A stretch of DNA of 64,000 nucleotides from Coriaria nepalensis. Its lineage: Eukaryota; Streptophyta; Magnoliopsida; Cucurbitales; Coriariaceae. The notes below the pieces were generated by a model, which ran no database searches, was not told the DNA's origin, and saw nothing but the letters and a program-made list of their open reading frames with translations. The position numbers were made by a program, and so were the translations under genes. Shown piece by piece: positions 24,626 through 37,596 of this stretch. The stretch covers positions 1,061,501 through 1,125,500 of the forward strand of contig CP114496.1 in assembly GCA_027186245.1 (NCBI GenBank), written 5' to 3'. Position 1 is the stretch's first letter. The number at the start of each line of letters is the position of its first letter.

Positions 24626-26121
24626 TAGATATACATTCAAATTGATTATATAAACATATATTAAATATATATTTAACGGAAATTACAGAAAAATTTGAGG
24701 AAATTAAAAAATTAAGATCTAAGAAAACTTACTAATTTTAATACATAACCGAACAAATCTTCTTGTTCCTTCATCATAGCCGAATTCAATAGGAAGATTG
24801 AAGTACTCAAGTATTTACATTCTAATCGTAATCTATGTAGTTTAGTTCACTCAGTTGATTTTATATTATAAGATTTATCATATGATTCAAAAAGCTCATA
24901 GAAAGTAAAAGGAAAATCTCACTTTCTCACACTAGGGATTTCGACCAAGAGGCAAGTAAAAACTTATTATTTTCATCCACCATAATGGGATATTTATAAT
25001 ACTCCATTAGGTCTTAGGTTTCCTAATAGTATTAGGTTTTCTTATATCATTAGGTTTCCTTATAGTATTAAGTTTCCTTATAACATTAGGTTTTCTTAAC
25101 CAATTAAAGAAATAATTGGTCAAACCCACCTAGTATATGGCTGGTTTTGTCATGAGTCTTTAGCTCATGTGTTTTAATTAATATTTTAATTAAGTTAACC
25201 TATGAAATCTAATTAATAAATTAGCTCATTAACTATGAGTTAAACCCACCTATGCTTGAACATGAAAGTCTCTTGGATATCTCAATAATGACATTGTTTC
25301 TTCTTATCAGAGGATGGGTTCTCAAAATCTTAGATAGAAAGGTGTAGTTCTAATCGTAACTAAATCTTCCAATTTTGATTTGTGTAAGAGAGATTGAAGA
25401 AAAACGAAATAGCTATTAAACGATGCCTTTGGTTTGCTAGAGACATCGACATATTGTTTTAGCTCGGTGGAAACAAAATGCTTTTCCTAAGGATTTTAGC
25501 AAATAGAAATAGGGAACGAAGTAACTAGAAAGATTGTTATAATCCTACTCTTCTATAGGGATCATCTATCAAGCGTGTCCTTTTGAGTGCATTCAGACAG
25601 AAAGGCTAACATAGATGTTATGGGTCTAATTTTTTTTTTAATTGGATTTCCGTCTTACATCTGGGAATTTATCCATCTTCCTTCCATAAAGGAGTTGAAT
25701 AAAAAAAAATCATTTAAAAAAGAAAATACAAAAGATAAAGGATGGATTTCTAATTTTTATTATTAATTTTTTTTTATTCTTTTTAAAAAAAATTAAAATA
25801 TATAAAAATAATAATAAATTAATAAGAGAAAAAATAAAAATAATAAATAAATTTTTAAATATTATAACATGTTAATAGAAAGTGCTACATCATCGTTATC
25901 TGCAAATTATGAGAAAAAATTTAAATTAAATTACACCAAGAGTGACCAAAAACTACACAAAATACGAATTTATAAAATTCAAATTGCAAAGTGACTAACA
26001 TTGACTAACAAATGCATTAACCGTATCATATATTAATAAATAAATAAATGTTTTTTTTTTCTTCTTATTCTTAAATACCATAGGGTTTTGGTCTTCAGCA
26101 CATTCGGAGCTTTTCGTCGTA
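24626..26121. other. intergenic with a short tandem repeat; EMB514 promoter at the right end
   Basis: Near 25007-25098 the words TTAGGTTTCCTAATAGTATT and variants occur about five times in tandem. The remainder is AT-rich. The last 60 bases before the EMB514 start (GGGTTTTGGTCTTCAGCACATTCGGAGC) look like the leader. The stretch 25900-26000 has words resembling transposon termini (GTGACCAAAAACTACACAAAAT). No gene recognised. Confidence 0.4.
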
Positions 26122-27745
26122 ATGGCGGAGGAGACAGTCCAACAACTGGCCGAAAGCAACTCATCAGAGCCAATCACCACAGCCGCAGAGAACATGGAGC
26201 TCGAAACCGTAGAGCTTCACGGATCAAAAAATGGTGACGACGGCTCCAAATCGAACGAGATCGAGTCCGCAACAAACGGAGACGCGAACTCCAGGAGAGC
26301 GAGAGACGAGGACGAGGACGAGGCCGACGAATACGATGGCGACGGTTCGAAGAAGCTGAAGGTGGAGAAGTCGATGGAAGAGGAGCGGTTGGAGAAGTTA
26401 GCGGCTGAAGGAGGAGAGACAGAGAAGGGAGAGAAGAAGGAAACTCGAGTGAGCTTGGGTCCGAAAGTATTCGAGTCATCCGTTGAGATGTTCGATTACT
26501 TCTTCAAGTTCCTTCGTTTCTGGCCACCTAAACTCAATGTGAACAAGGTATGAGCTTTTTTTGCTCCAATTTAATCAGTATCATGGTTTTCGCATATTAA
26601 AAGTCTCATCTTTTTAAGCTGAAGATTTATAGGATTATGTTTTTAGCATAAACATTATATGCAGAGTTGGTCATGGATATCGTTCATTTTACACTAATAT
26701 TATATCAAAGAAAAATGTGATCTTTTTTTATTTTTTATTTTTTATTTTTTGGTGAATCAAACGTGAAGCCTGAAGGGATGGGAACAGAGAAGCCTTCACT
26801 TTGTTGTTACTTCGAAGTATTTTTATAGGTGATAGATATAACCTGATATTGGGAAAGAGTCAATTTTATGAGTATTTGTATAAATCTTCAGCTAAAAGTG
26901 AGTCACTTTTATGAGTATTTGACTATATCTGATTTTTTTTGGTTTGGGAATCAACATGTTTTTCGGTTACGAAATGGTAGATTGATTGATAGATACACAT
27001 CTTTTTCCCGCGTAGCGTTTGAATATTTGTAGGATATCCTCATGCTTCATTGTATGCTTAAGAATGGTCCCTTCCCATTTGAAGACTGTTATATAATTTT
27101 GCACTATCTGCATGTTTAAAATTTATTGTCTATTTTATCAGGACTTTGTAAGCTACAACAATGTCTTTTTCTCAGTGATCTGAATAGACCTGAATGAATT
27201 ATTTTTTTCGAAAGGGACCATTTACCCTTGAATAGCCGAATACTTTTGTTGAGCTCTAATGAACGTGTTAGTTAAGATTGACTCAAATGGGTAGTTGAGT
27301 TTCGTTTTAGCCATCACATATTTATCCTCGTCAGTGATGATCGAAGTGAATTTAGGTAGATTTTGAGGCAACAAAATCTAGACTCAAAAATCAGTCTTGT
27401 TGTTGGTTTTTTCCTTTTGGCCAGTATGAGCACATGGTTTTGCTGGACTTGCTTAAGAAGGGTCATGCTGAGCCAGAGAAGAAAATCGGGGAAGGCATTA
27501 AGGCTTTTGAAGTCCGTTACCACCCTATGTGGAAAAGCAGGTGTTTCTTCCTCATAAGGGAAGATGGATCTGTTGATGATTTTAGCTTCCGAAAGTGTGT
27601 AGATCAAATTCGTCCTCTGCCCGAGCACATGAAAATAGAACACGATGCAAACAAGGCATTAGGTGGAGGTAATGGCAAGAACCATGGTGGAAGAGGCGGT
27701 GGCGGTGGACATGGCCGCGGAAGAAGTGGTAGGACAAGGAACTGA
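26122..27745 (+). CDS. EMB514: EMB514/DOMINO1-like nuclear protein (DUF3223)
   Basis: Two exons, 26122-26547 and 27425-27745, phase 0 (AAG|GTATGA ... GCCAG|TATGAG), 248 residues. Residues 1-105 are acidic and low-complexity (DEDEDEADEYDGDG) with a basic KKLKVEK patch that could be a nuclear localisation signal. The conserved DUF3223/DCL-type domain covers about 110-208 (SLGPKVFESSVEMFDYFFKF, GHAEPEKKIGEGIKAFEVRY, HPMWKSRCFFLIREDGS). The last 25 residues are Gly/Arg rich (GGRGGGGGHGRGRSGR), an RGG-type RNA-binding tail. Plant relatives (DOMINO1 and DCL) are small proteins needed for embryo development and, in some cases, rRNA processing. The 877-base intron would be missed by a single-exon reading. 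Molecular function is not established from sequence. Confidence 0.9.
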
Positions 27746-28894
27746 CTTTTTCCTTTCTTCGGAAATGCAGAATGAGGTTTAAATTCTGATGGAAAATGCA
27801 ATCTTATTATCAAATTTTTTTACTGGTTAGTTAATTGGCTCACTTGTAAGAAACAATTTTTGTTCTTGCTGTATTTTTGTTGCTCGAAGGTGCAAATTAT
27901 ATATAATTGTCATTTGAAAGATCCTCAATTGAGAAATTCTTAGATGAAAGTATCACACACCACTTTATCTATAAAAATATTCAGTAACAAATTGACACGT
28001 ACATATGATCCTTCTTTTCTCTTTCAATTTCTCATCAAATCTCAAATCTTTTTTAACATATAATTCTCAATGAGTACAAATTTGTCAGCAGCTCAAACAG
28101 TACATCTAAAAGAGAATCAAAATATTTCTGACAAAATTGAAAGATACCTTTAAACATAAATATGAATCCCAACTGCCATAAACGAAGAAAAAACTACAAT
28201 CCTTAAATCCTCAAGATCTAACCAGTATGTTTTGTGACTTGTTGAGGATTACACCCTCATATTTGATTTGGGTCCATTTCATCGCAACCTCCTTTGTAAC
28301 CATTTTATCGCATCGCATCATCGCAATGAGTTGTAGAAATTTCAAATTTCAGATCTTAAAAAAGAATCAATTGTTGCTAGTTTCTGGACCAAATGCTAGT
28401 TTGATTATTTATTTCTCAATATGGTCTTAAATTAGGAGCAAATCCATTATTTTGGAAGCATTTTCTGGGTCTAAGCATCCTATTATTACTCTTATATTTC
28501 TATCAGCAACTTCTATTAGCAACGTCTAAGATATTGATGCCCAGTGCTTAGGCGTTGATGCTCATGTGCTTGAGTGGAGTTGCATCCGAGATAGATATTT
28601 ATATTCTAAAACATCTTATAGTGCTCTCACCTAAAGGAAAATTCGCAAGCATCACAAAGCTATAAATGCAATATCCCACTCATATATAAATAATGCACTA
28701 TAAAAAGAAATCAACATACAAGCCAACACTAATCAATGTTCGATAAATACATGCAAGTTTAGACTGTTGTTGCCAAGAAAACTCATCAATTGTGTGCTGT
28801 TCATACGTAACATAACTAGGAAGTGAAATTACTAGTAAATTAAATTAGACATAATTATAAATATACTAGCAATTAAATTTCAAGCTCCCCTTAA
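27746..28894. other. intergenic between EMB514 and CHLP 3' ends
   Basis: The genes converge here, so both 3' UTRs lie inside. The segment 28500-28560 has repeated GATGCTCATGTGCTTGAG-like words. No further gene seen. Confidence 0.4.
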
Positions 28895-30543
28895 TTATGC
28901 ACTAATCTTCTCCATCTCCATCCTAAGTGCATTAGCCCTAACCAAACTCCCAATCGTATTCACGGCCAACTTCAAATCCTCCAACGGGTTTCCGGGCACC
29001 ACCCGCTTATACAAATAGCTATCAAATGTCATCTTTTGCACGTACTCATCCGCACACATCTCCACAAAAGCTTCTCTGGCCGGGTTCGACCTATAAAACA
29101 CCTTCTGCAACACATCCAAGACCTTGTAAGTTGGCCAATAGGTCTTGTCCCATTTCTCCAAGTAATTCCTCAAATCCCCTTCATTCACCATCCTCTTCCC
29201 GTTCTCGGATCCTTCCACGATCGCCTCAGCACACATCCTCCCACTCTTGGCCGCAAAGTAGATGCCTTCGCCCGAGCATTTTGTTACATACCCTGCCGCA
29301 TCTCCAACTAGGGCTACTCGGTCGGACACCCTTTTGGGCCGGGGGTGTTCCGGGATCGGGTGGGCCTCAACCCGGATAATCTTGCCTCCTAGAATCTTGT
29401 CCTTGGCTCGGTTCCTTGTCGCTAGTTGGAACTTCTTGATGTCTCCCTTGTGAGTCACCGTGCCGGTTCCGACTGCAACGTGGTCACATTTGGGGAAGAC
29501 CCATCCGTAGAAATCAGGTGACACATCATCCCCCACGTACATCTCTGCGAGATCCTCATAGTACTTCATTTTCTCGTCTGGGATCCGGATTCTCTCCTGA
29601 GAAAACACATAGTTTAGTGTCAATGAATGTTCATCTAGTCTTTGAAAATACAAAGTCCAATTTACCTCCCCAAAAAAATAAAAAATCAAAATCAAAATTT
29701 GGCCAAATTGCAATTTAACCCCCTAACCTAAGCCATCTTTTACCTCATTGTATAAGTTGATATGGTACTAATTTCAAATTAACTAACTAACTCTTTCTAG
29801 ATAATTAACTATAACACATGACCCAAAAGGGAAAAGCTGATATATACCTGAAAAGCAATGGCATAATCGTAATCTCCAGCATCAATATTCTTAGCAACCC
29901 GGGAATTCGCCCCGTCGGCACCGACCACGGCATCAACCTCCAACGTCTTCTTCACTCCGACCCCACCCGGCTTCCCATCATACTCCGTGAAATGCAGCAA
30001 ATACGGTGCGTTTTGCTCTTTCGGACTATCCATTTTCAAAAACAATCCGTTTATCACATTCGCCCCTTTTTCCGCGGCCCTGTTTCTCAAATACGAGTCC
30101 AGAACCTCTCTCCTCACCATCCCTATGTACTCATGTGGCTTCAACGTCCGGCCGATGTCGACGGCGACGTTGGATGGCGATATCATCTTCATCTTCGTTA
30201 CTCGCCGGTCGATCAGGTCCAACGGCAGGTCGAACTCGCCGACCATGCAGAGCGGGATTGCTCCGCCACAGGGCTTGCAGTTGTCCATTTTGCGTTCGAT
30301 GAGGAAGGTTTCGATTCCTCCCTTGGCTAGTGTCTCCGCCGCGGCACCGCCGGCCGGTCCGCCTCCAATGACGGCTACTCTGAGGTTGCGGCCGGTGACT
30401 TTAGGGCTTGTTTTCGCGGCGGAAACGTAGAAACGATGGTGGGAGTGAGAGGCAGAGGTCTGTTTTGTTTGTGACGTGAAATGAAGCTTTTCCGGTGAGG
30501 CTTGCCGGAGTCCGGTGAAGGATTTAAGGGCAATTGACGTCAT
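28895..30543 (-). CDS. CHLP: geranylgeranyl diphosphate/chlorophyll reductase, chloroplast
   Basis: Two exons (- strand): 30543-29848 and 29596-28895, phase 0, 465 residues, the usual length for plant CHLP. The enzyme reduces three double bonds of the geranylgeranyl chain with NADPH, giving the phytyl group for chlorophyll, tocopherol and phylloquinone. Residues 1-44 are Ser/Thr/Lys-rich, a chloroplast transit peptide. The FAD-binding fold starts at about 55 (RVAVIGGGPAGGAAAETLA, then a Glu in LIERK). CKPCGGAIP follows at about 94, VVGADGANS near 213, and the second flavin motif DRVALVGDAAGYVTKCSGEG at about 324-343. The start is the Met beginning MTSIALKSF; the frame runs 12 codons further upstream (MTFFFFFKGENK), but those codons look like leader. 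Both exons are intact. The - strand upstream region carries a TATA-like box. Confidence 0.96.
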
Positions 30544-30579
30544 TTTATTTTCTCCTTTGAAGAAGAAGAAGAACGTCAC

Positions 30580-30830
30580 GAGAGAGTGAAGTGAATAATA
30601 GAGTGTGGTTTTTTATATTTCTTAATAGATATGGTTTTGGGATTATGATGGGATTTATAGCCGTTAGATGTAAACGATTGGACGGCTGAGATTGAGTGTA
30701 GAGTTTCTTGCGTCAGAATTGTACTTTGGTCTGTTTCTTCTTTGGACGTCAGAATTGTAATTTGGACGTCAGATGTGTTGAGAGGCTGGTATCCCGCCAC
30801 GTCGATATTTTTCAAATGGTTTATTTTTTC
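30580..30830 (-). promoter_or_regulatory. CHLP promoter, TATA-like box and ACGT element
   Basis: On the gene strand, AATATAAAAAACC (about 30609-30621) lies some 70 bases before the ATG and would set transcription near 30585, where CTCTATTATTCACTTCAC reads like a plant start site. GACGTGGC (30796-30803) is an ACGT-core G-box/ABRE-type motif about 255 bases upstream, a common feature of light- and ABA-responsive plant genes. Function is inferred only from motif match. Confidence 0.5.
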
Positions 30831-31949
30831 TTGTTCGGACAGATATGAGATATCATGTTTGAGTTACGTAGTTGTACCACAATTACTATAGATCTATACA
30901 TGCTAGTAGGCAGGTAAATTGAGGTCAGAACTTACCTCATATTTTGCAGATATATATTAGAACGGGACAAATTTCCTTTATGGATGGATTCCTTACTAAT
31001 ATGTACAGAAGAAGGAACAGTTTTGCCAAAGTGGAGTAATGCACGGTTGGATTGGTGGTTGAGATATTTGGGATGTTAAATCATCTTTACCTTCTCTAGT
31101 TTGGGCTTCTTATTGTTGGGCTATTGGTCCATTTACTCGGCCCGTCAACTCAGTCGGCCTTTGTAAACCTGTGGCCCACCCTTGAGAATGATGGAAGGTA
31201 ATAACTTATTAGGTTAAAAGCTTTTGTATAGAGTAATTATATGAGTTTTTTTTTTTTTTAAATTTAATTTTAATTAATATAACGTTTTAGTTAATAAATT
31301 TTCAAATAATTTCATATCAAATTATTTATTATATTTTTTGAACTAATTAATTATTATTACTTTTTAATAGTAAAAAGAGTTAATATTAAAATAAATTAAA
31401 CTTTCCTAAAATGATTCTTCAAAATTCACATCCTCCACTTCCCATCAAATACTATTTTACTTTGATAAGAAGCAAAGACAATATGGAAGCTATTTATAAA
31501 TACCTTAAAAAATCACTCTATCGTCTATTCCTCTCATTAACATAGTTTCCTTTGTGAGATTATTTAGAAAAAGCTCCCCTCCTTTTGTGCCTTTTGTAAC
31601 ATTCAAGGGCATATGATTTCTAATTGTAGAAGGAAGAATACAAAATTAAGAATATGTATTGACTTCTAGAATTTCAATTTGGCTAACTCAGAAAATAAGT
31701 ATCATATGACGGTGGCCGATTTAGTAGTAGATGAATAACTAATCAACTAAAATAAGTTTTAGTAGAATAATGAATCACTTGTTGATGACTCGAGATAAAT
31801 AAGTCTTCAGTTGTTTGGATTTTTCATGAATAGTATTAACATGCATTAAAGTAAGGATAGTAATATAAAATTATATATATATATAAATTTATGAAGAATC
31901 ACTTTAGCAAAATTAAATTTAAAGTTAAATATTACTAATCTGATATGAA
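30831..31949. other. intergenic, AT-rich
   Basis: No gene or clear repeat recognised apart from simple AT runs near 31240-31340 and a short TA repeat near 31873-31886. Confidence 0.4.
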
Positions 31950-32798
31950 GTATTATCCCGTGTATAAGATTTCACGTGACACATGTAAGTAAAGAAATAA
32001 GTGAAAATAATAAATTAATGAGAAGCAGATGATTATGGGCTCTTCTTGGTAATGTAATTTCACTTACGCTCGACAACTGAGAAAAATAAAAGGGATTAGT
32101 CATCATAGTTATATAACAAATAGAAGACATATGTTGTTGCCACTATTTAGGAAGGAAGATGGATCAGTTGATGTTCTCAGTACTTTGTTTCAATTATGCC
32201 TAGAGAGAAATGTAAAAGAAAACCTCTATAGATCTTCTATTTCTTGCGTCACATTTTCTATTAATCCCACAATACTTTCCTTGAAATCTAGAAACGACAC
32301 CTAGTGATAGTTAGTATCATCCTATTAATCTTCGCTCATCTCCAACTAGGGTTTGCTGAAACTTAAGGTGAGGGTTATAATTTCAATGTTATAGGTTTAT
32401 GTGTTTAAGTTACAATTTGGGAAAAAAATGAAACAAAATAGAGCAACAGTTTTTTAAAAGAATTCAATTATGGAAAGTTTCAAACAGTGATAAAAGTACG
32501 TAATAATTATATTAAGAAAATCAACTCTTGTAACTTTCTAGGGGCACCAAGAACACTATGAATGAATTTATAATCACCGAAATCCAAATTCTAGAAGTTA
32601 AGTGCGAAGTATGTAAGAAATTGAAGTTAGGACAGAAACCTGTAGGTACTCTTATACACTTTTGGCCATGATAATGTTCATAATACATTTTGAAATTTTA
32701 CAAAATAAAACTAGATGTCATAACCTTCAAATGGATATAAGACTTGAAATTTTAAGACATTAGAGCGAAGAGTGATGTAATTTTACAAGTTAACATGA

Positions 32799-32935
32799 AT
32801 GCCTCGATGTACTCAATGCCTCGACGTACTTGACGCCTTTAATATGCGAACGACTCGACGTATTCGATACCTTGATACCGCGACGTGCTTGACGCCTCTA
32901 ATATATGAATGGCTCGACGTACTCATACTTAAAAG
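32799..32935. repeat. CGACGTACT minisatellite, copy 1
   Basis: Units like CTCGACGTACTTGACGCCT with TTTAATATGCGAACGA between them are repeated several times at the end of duplication copy 1. The array is CpG-rich compared with its AT-rich setting. Confidence 0.75.
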
Positions 32936-34014
32936 TAATAATATATCATCTTATAGATATAAATCAATTAAATATTGTAATACAAAAATAAATAAATAAA
33001 AATAAAAAGAGTTTAGAAGTTCTACAAATTCATAAATATGTATTAAAATGTCAAAAACAAAATTGGGCTTACGAGTGTTAAAATGTAAACTCTATGAATT
33101 TCTGACAACATATATGGTAGGTAAATAAATTCTAGCTATGAAGTTTTATAGTGTCAAATTATCTCATCCCATGTATAGGATTTTACATGACACGTGTAAG
33201 TAAAGAAATAAATAAAAAATAATAAATTAATGAGAAGCAGGTGATTATGCAACACTCTTCTTGGTAATGTAATTTCACTTGCGCTTGACAACTGAGAAAA
33301 AAAAAAGGGATTAATCATCATAGTTATATAATGAATATAGGACATCTATCGTAGCCACTGTTAAGCAACGAATATGAACATGTTGATGTTCTCAGCACTT
33401 CCTTTCAATTATGCAGAGAGAGAAGTTTACAAGAAAACTTTTGTAGATCTTTTATTTCTTCCATCAAATTTTCTATATTAATCCCAATACTTTCCTTGAA
33501 ATCTAGAGACGACGCCTAGTGATAGCCAATATACATCCTATTAATCCTCACTCGTCTCCAACTTGGGTTGCTGAAATTTAAGGTGTGGATTATAGTTTCA
33601 AAGTTATAGGTTTATATGTTTAAGTTACACTATAGGAAAAAATAAAACAAAATAGAACAATAATCTATTAAAAAAATTCAGTTATGGAAAGTTTCAAACA
33701 ATGATAAAATTATGTAGCGATTATATTAAGAAACTCAATTCTTGTTGCTCTCTCGGAACACCAAGAACACTCTAAATGGATTTATAATCACTGATATCCA
33801 AATTCTAGAAGTTTGGTGTGAAGTATGTTGTAAGAAACTAAAGTTAGAACAGAGGCCTGTAGGTGATATACACTTTTGGCCATAATAAAGTTCATAATAA
33901 GTTTTGAAATTTTACAAAATAAAACTAAATGTCATAACCTTCAAATTGATATAAGATTCGAAAAAATTTATGACATTAGAGCGAGGAGTTATGTAATTTT
34001 AGAAGTTGACATGA

Positions 34015-34262
34015 ATGGCTCGAAGTACTCGACGCCTCAAAGTACTTGACGCCTTCAATATGCAAACGACTCGATGTACTCAACGCCTTGATGCCTCGAC
34101 ACACTCGACGTAGTCGATACCTCCAATATGCGAATGGCTAGATGTACTTAACGTACTCGATGCCTTCAATATGTGAAATACTTGACAGCTAGACGTACTC
34201 GATGTACTTGATGGCTTGGCGTATTCGACATCTCTAATATGCGAAGTACTCGATTCCTCAAT
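34015..34262. repeat. CGACGTACT minisatellite, copy 2 (expanded)
   Basis: Same motif family as at 32.8 kb (ACTCGACGCCT, CTTCAATATGCGAA, GATGTACTCAACGCC) but about twice as long, so the array grew or shrank after the 1.2-kb block was duplicated. Confidence 0.75.
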
Positions 34263-34820
34263 ATGATAAATGTTGATATTAATTTAGAAATTCTTTTAAT
34301 GATGAAAGTCTTAAAAAATTCTTTGAAACAAAGTCCTTAGGAAATATATATATATACATATATATACATATTCCAATTTTATAAGGAAAAGTATAGTAAT
34401 ATAACGGTCCGAACAATATAAACTACTACCTACAATATTAATTTTCGTATCACTTTCTCTCATATTTTCATATATTTTTTACTTTTTTACTCTTTCTTCA
34501 TATGGAATTTTGAACTAAACTGATTAAGAAAAGCTGAACGTAAGATTATAATAAATTAATAGAATAAATAAAAGTTGGGAGATTTGAAGTAAAATAAGGA
34601 GTCAAATTTTCTTTTTTAATTTCCATATAGACTTTGTTAAAATTAATAGTAGCAAAGGGAATACTATCGAATAAATAAATAAAATCCCAAAGAGACATTA
34701 AAAAAAGTCCAACCTATTTTTTTGCTATGACTGCCGACAATGAAAAAAAAGCTCAAAATGAAATAAAATAAAATAAGATTACAATCAGTTAGGTTAAAAC
34801 TCTTACCATCTTCTTGCATC

Positions 34821-34880
34821 ATTTCTTCCATGGTTGCCGGTCTTCTTCCATGGTTGCCGATCTTCTTCCATGGTTGCCTA
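34821..34880. repeat. 20-bp tandem repeat, three copies
   Basis: TCTTCTTCCATGGTTGCCGG occurs three times in exact register (34821, 34841, 34861) with only terminal-base changes. No open frame of useful length uses it. Confidence 0.9.
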
Positions 34881-36099
34881 CCTTAATTTATTTCTTCAGT
34901 TTTCACTAGTAACGTAACTCCCTTATTACATTATAAATAATATTTCATTTTTTTAAATACTGAGATTCAATTAACATATTTTTATTAAAAAATAATGTCT
35001 AATAATAAATATATAAAATATCTTATTTTATACAATATATTTAAATTTATAATTGAACTTATTTTTTTTCTATAATTAATGAAAAAATTAATATATATTT
35101 ATATATTAAATAATCAAAATTTTACATATTTTATTATTTATTAAGAAAATTGTTTATAATATAAATTTAAGTATAAGACCTAATAGATAGCTCATAAAAA
35201 TTTAATCTAATAGATGATAATAGTTTAAGGAACCAAATATCATTTAAATCAGACATAATGAAATCAGACAGAATCCTAACTCAACGGAAAAGTGGCCAAA
35301 AGTGGATGTCTGCCACTTACACCAACTTTCTCCAAAGTTAGCACAAACACGTCCATCTAACGAGACAAAGTACTATGACAAAAGTAAAAACAGAAGTATT
35401 AATGTTGAAATGTTAAACTTTATTTTTATTGAAAATTAAAAATTAAAAATTAAAAATTAAAAATTAAAAATTAAAAATATATCTTTCAAAGATTCTGAAA
35501 TCCCATTCATATATCATTTTTCCCTTTTTTTTTTTTTCAATAAACAAATAAATCAGAGAAATATACAAAAATGATGAAGAACTTAGCAATATTAAAAGTA
35601 AAAAAATTAACACTCAACGGTAGAATGGATGGATACTCGAGGAAACCTAGTCCCTTTGACATCTATTACGAGTAGAAACTTCAACTCTTCATTCAGATCT
35701 GCATTAGATCTGCAACCATTGTATAAGGACTCTCCTAATTAACTTCTAGTTCGCTAGAAAATCAACACAATAGTTACCTTCTCTGTAATCATGTGCTTCA
35801 ACTTGCAGTACTCCCATTTGCAATTAATGATGCTAATGATATCATCAATAACCGCAATATAATGAACAAGATATCGACGATCATTTCTTTAAAGTAGTTG
35901 GACTATAGAATCAAGAGAGAATTTTGAAATAAAAAAAAACTTTATTTAAAATATTGTATCCAATTAAATTTTTATTTATAAGTGTAACCTTAAATTTTTT
36001 CAATTAAATCTATATAATAAATATAAAAGAAAAAAATGCCCTTAGTGAATTTTGAAAAAAAAAAAAAAAAAACCTAGAGAATTCATAATGCAACTTCCT
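34881..36099. other. AT-rich spacer with an (AAATT)n run
   Basis: A pentanucleotide run of AATTA/AAAAT type lies at about 35429-35478. The rest shows no gene. The left end of the Mutator-like element must fall in or near the end of this interval, but I could not find a terminal inverted repeat. Confidence 0.4.
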
Positions 36100-36676
36100 A
36101 ATCGCTCTTCTTTCCTCCACTCATGATGTGACCATTATTTTCTAAAACCAAACCAAACCTCCTTCTTCATCTTTGCCTTGGTCATTCTTTCTGCATTCTT
36201 CATCTCGTCATTTCTTTCTCTTCATCTTTTATGTTTCTTCATCAACAAATGTTTCTTTCGAAGCGTTAAAACTGCCCATCGTCGTCGGAGTCTGTCACAA
36301 TTAATGGCAAGAAAAGGAAGTCAATACTGGAACCAATGGCTGAAGAATCATCCACTGCAATGTTGTGGATAGATTGAAGAGGCAATTGGAGGAAGAGGAA
36401 CATGAGGATTATGTTGAAGAGGAATAGGATGAGGATGAAGAATAAGAAGAAGAGGAGTAAGAAGAAGAAGATATAAAAAAAAAAAAAAACTAGAAGAAGG
36501 AAAAAAACGCATAAGAAAAAGAAAAAGAAAGAGAAAAAGATAAAGAAAGAAGAAAAGAAGAGGAAGCCTTCGAGCACCGAGGTAGTGGGACGAGAGATAA
36601 TGTATGTACCATCGGGGGGGTTATAGGAGGTCATTAACTGTATGATGGGTATAGAGGAGAGGATGATAAGAAAAGT

Positions 36677-37555
36677 GTCGAGAATGCTTGTTGACCTCCG
36701 TAAGAGGATAGAAAATTTGGAGGAAAGGATGAGGAGTATTGAGAAATTGATTAAAGGGATTGGTGAGAAGACAAATGAAGACTTTTTTTTTACTAAGCCC
36801 ACCATTTCCTTCTCGTGCATCTGATGCATCCCCTTCATCCCGAAACTCGTCCCCACTTTTGGATGGACCTCATTTATCCTCTCCTATACCTCGTTCATCC
36901 CCTTTAAGTCGCTAGTCACTACCATCTCATACTCCAGCTCCTTCCGAGACATTGAGCAGTAGCATTGTGTCGAGAATGCTTGTTGACCTCCATAAGAGGA
37001 TATAAAATTTGGAGGAGAGGACGAGGAGTATTGAGAAATTGATTAGAGGGATTGGTGAGAAGACAAATGAAGACTTTTTTTTACTAAGCCCACCACTTCC
37101 TTCTCGTGCATCTGATGCATCCCCTTCATCCCGAAACTTGCCACCACCTTTGGATGGACCTCATTCATCATCTCCTATACCTCGTTCATCCCCTTTAAGT
37201 CGCCAGTCACTACCATCTCATACTCCAGCTCCGTCCGAGACATTGAGCAGTAGCATTGTGTCGAGAATGCTTGTTGACCTCCATAAGAGGATAGAAAATT
37301 TGGAGGAGAGGATGAGGAGTACTGAGAAATTGATTAGAGGGATTGGTGAGAAGACAAATGAAGACTTTTTTTTACTAAGCCCACCACTTCCTTCTCGTGC
37401 ATCTGATGCATCCCCTTCATCCCGAAACTTGCCACCACCTTTGGATGGACCTCATTCATCCTCTCCTATACCGCGTTCATCCCCTTTAAGTCGCTAGTCA
37501 CTACCATCTCATACTCCAGCTCCTTCCGAGACATTACACAGTAACATTGTGGTTT
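36677..37555 (+). repeat. 291-bp tandem repeat, three copies
   Basis: Copies start at TCGAGAATGC: 36678, 36970 and 37261. They are nearly identical, including CTTGTTGACCTCC, GAGAAATTGATTA and CGTGCATCTGATGCATCCCC. 291 is a multiple of three, so the repeat adds 97-residue protein modules; the first interval is 292 bases and breaks the frame, while the later ones keep it (one open piece runs 37009-37497). Confidence 0.95.
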
Positions 37556-37577
37556 GCGTATCTCCAGACACTTTTGT

Positions 37578-37596
37578 TCCCCCCCCCCCCCCCCCT
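37578..37596. repeat. poly-C tract
   Basis: A run of about 17-18 C bases follows the last 291-bp repeat. Length is likely to vary between reads. Confidence 0.9.

Larger units (their letters stand above)
31950..34270. repeat. 1.2-kb tandem duplication, two diverged copies
   Basis: Copy 1 (about 31950-32935) and copy 2 (about 33160-34265) align along their length. Pairs include ATGAGAAGCAGATGATTATG at 32020 and ATGAGAAGCAGGTGATTATG at 33230, CTTCTTGGTAATGTAATTTC in both, GAAATCTAGAAACGACACCTAG (32283) with GAAATCTAGAGACGACGCCTAG (33499), and AAATTTTACAAAATAAAACTA in both. The offset is about 1.2 kb. Each copy ends with a CGACGTACTCGATG minisatellite. No protein is encoded; origin unknown. Confidence 0.85.

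Noticed and set aside
29026..30430. Several open frames on + of 60-170 codons
   Set aside because: They are antisense shadows of the two CHLP exons, Pro/Ser/Arg rich through codon complementarity.
36266..36856. 196-codon open frame on - with long Phe/Leu runs
   Set aside because: Antisense of a Lys/Glu-rich low-complexity segment of the Ulp1-type gene; no membrane protein is implied.
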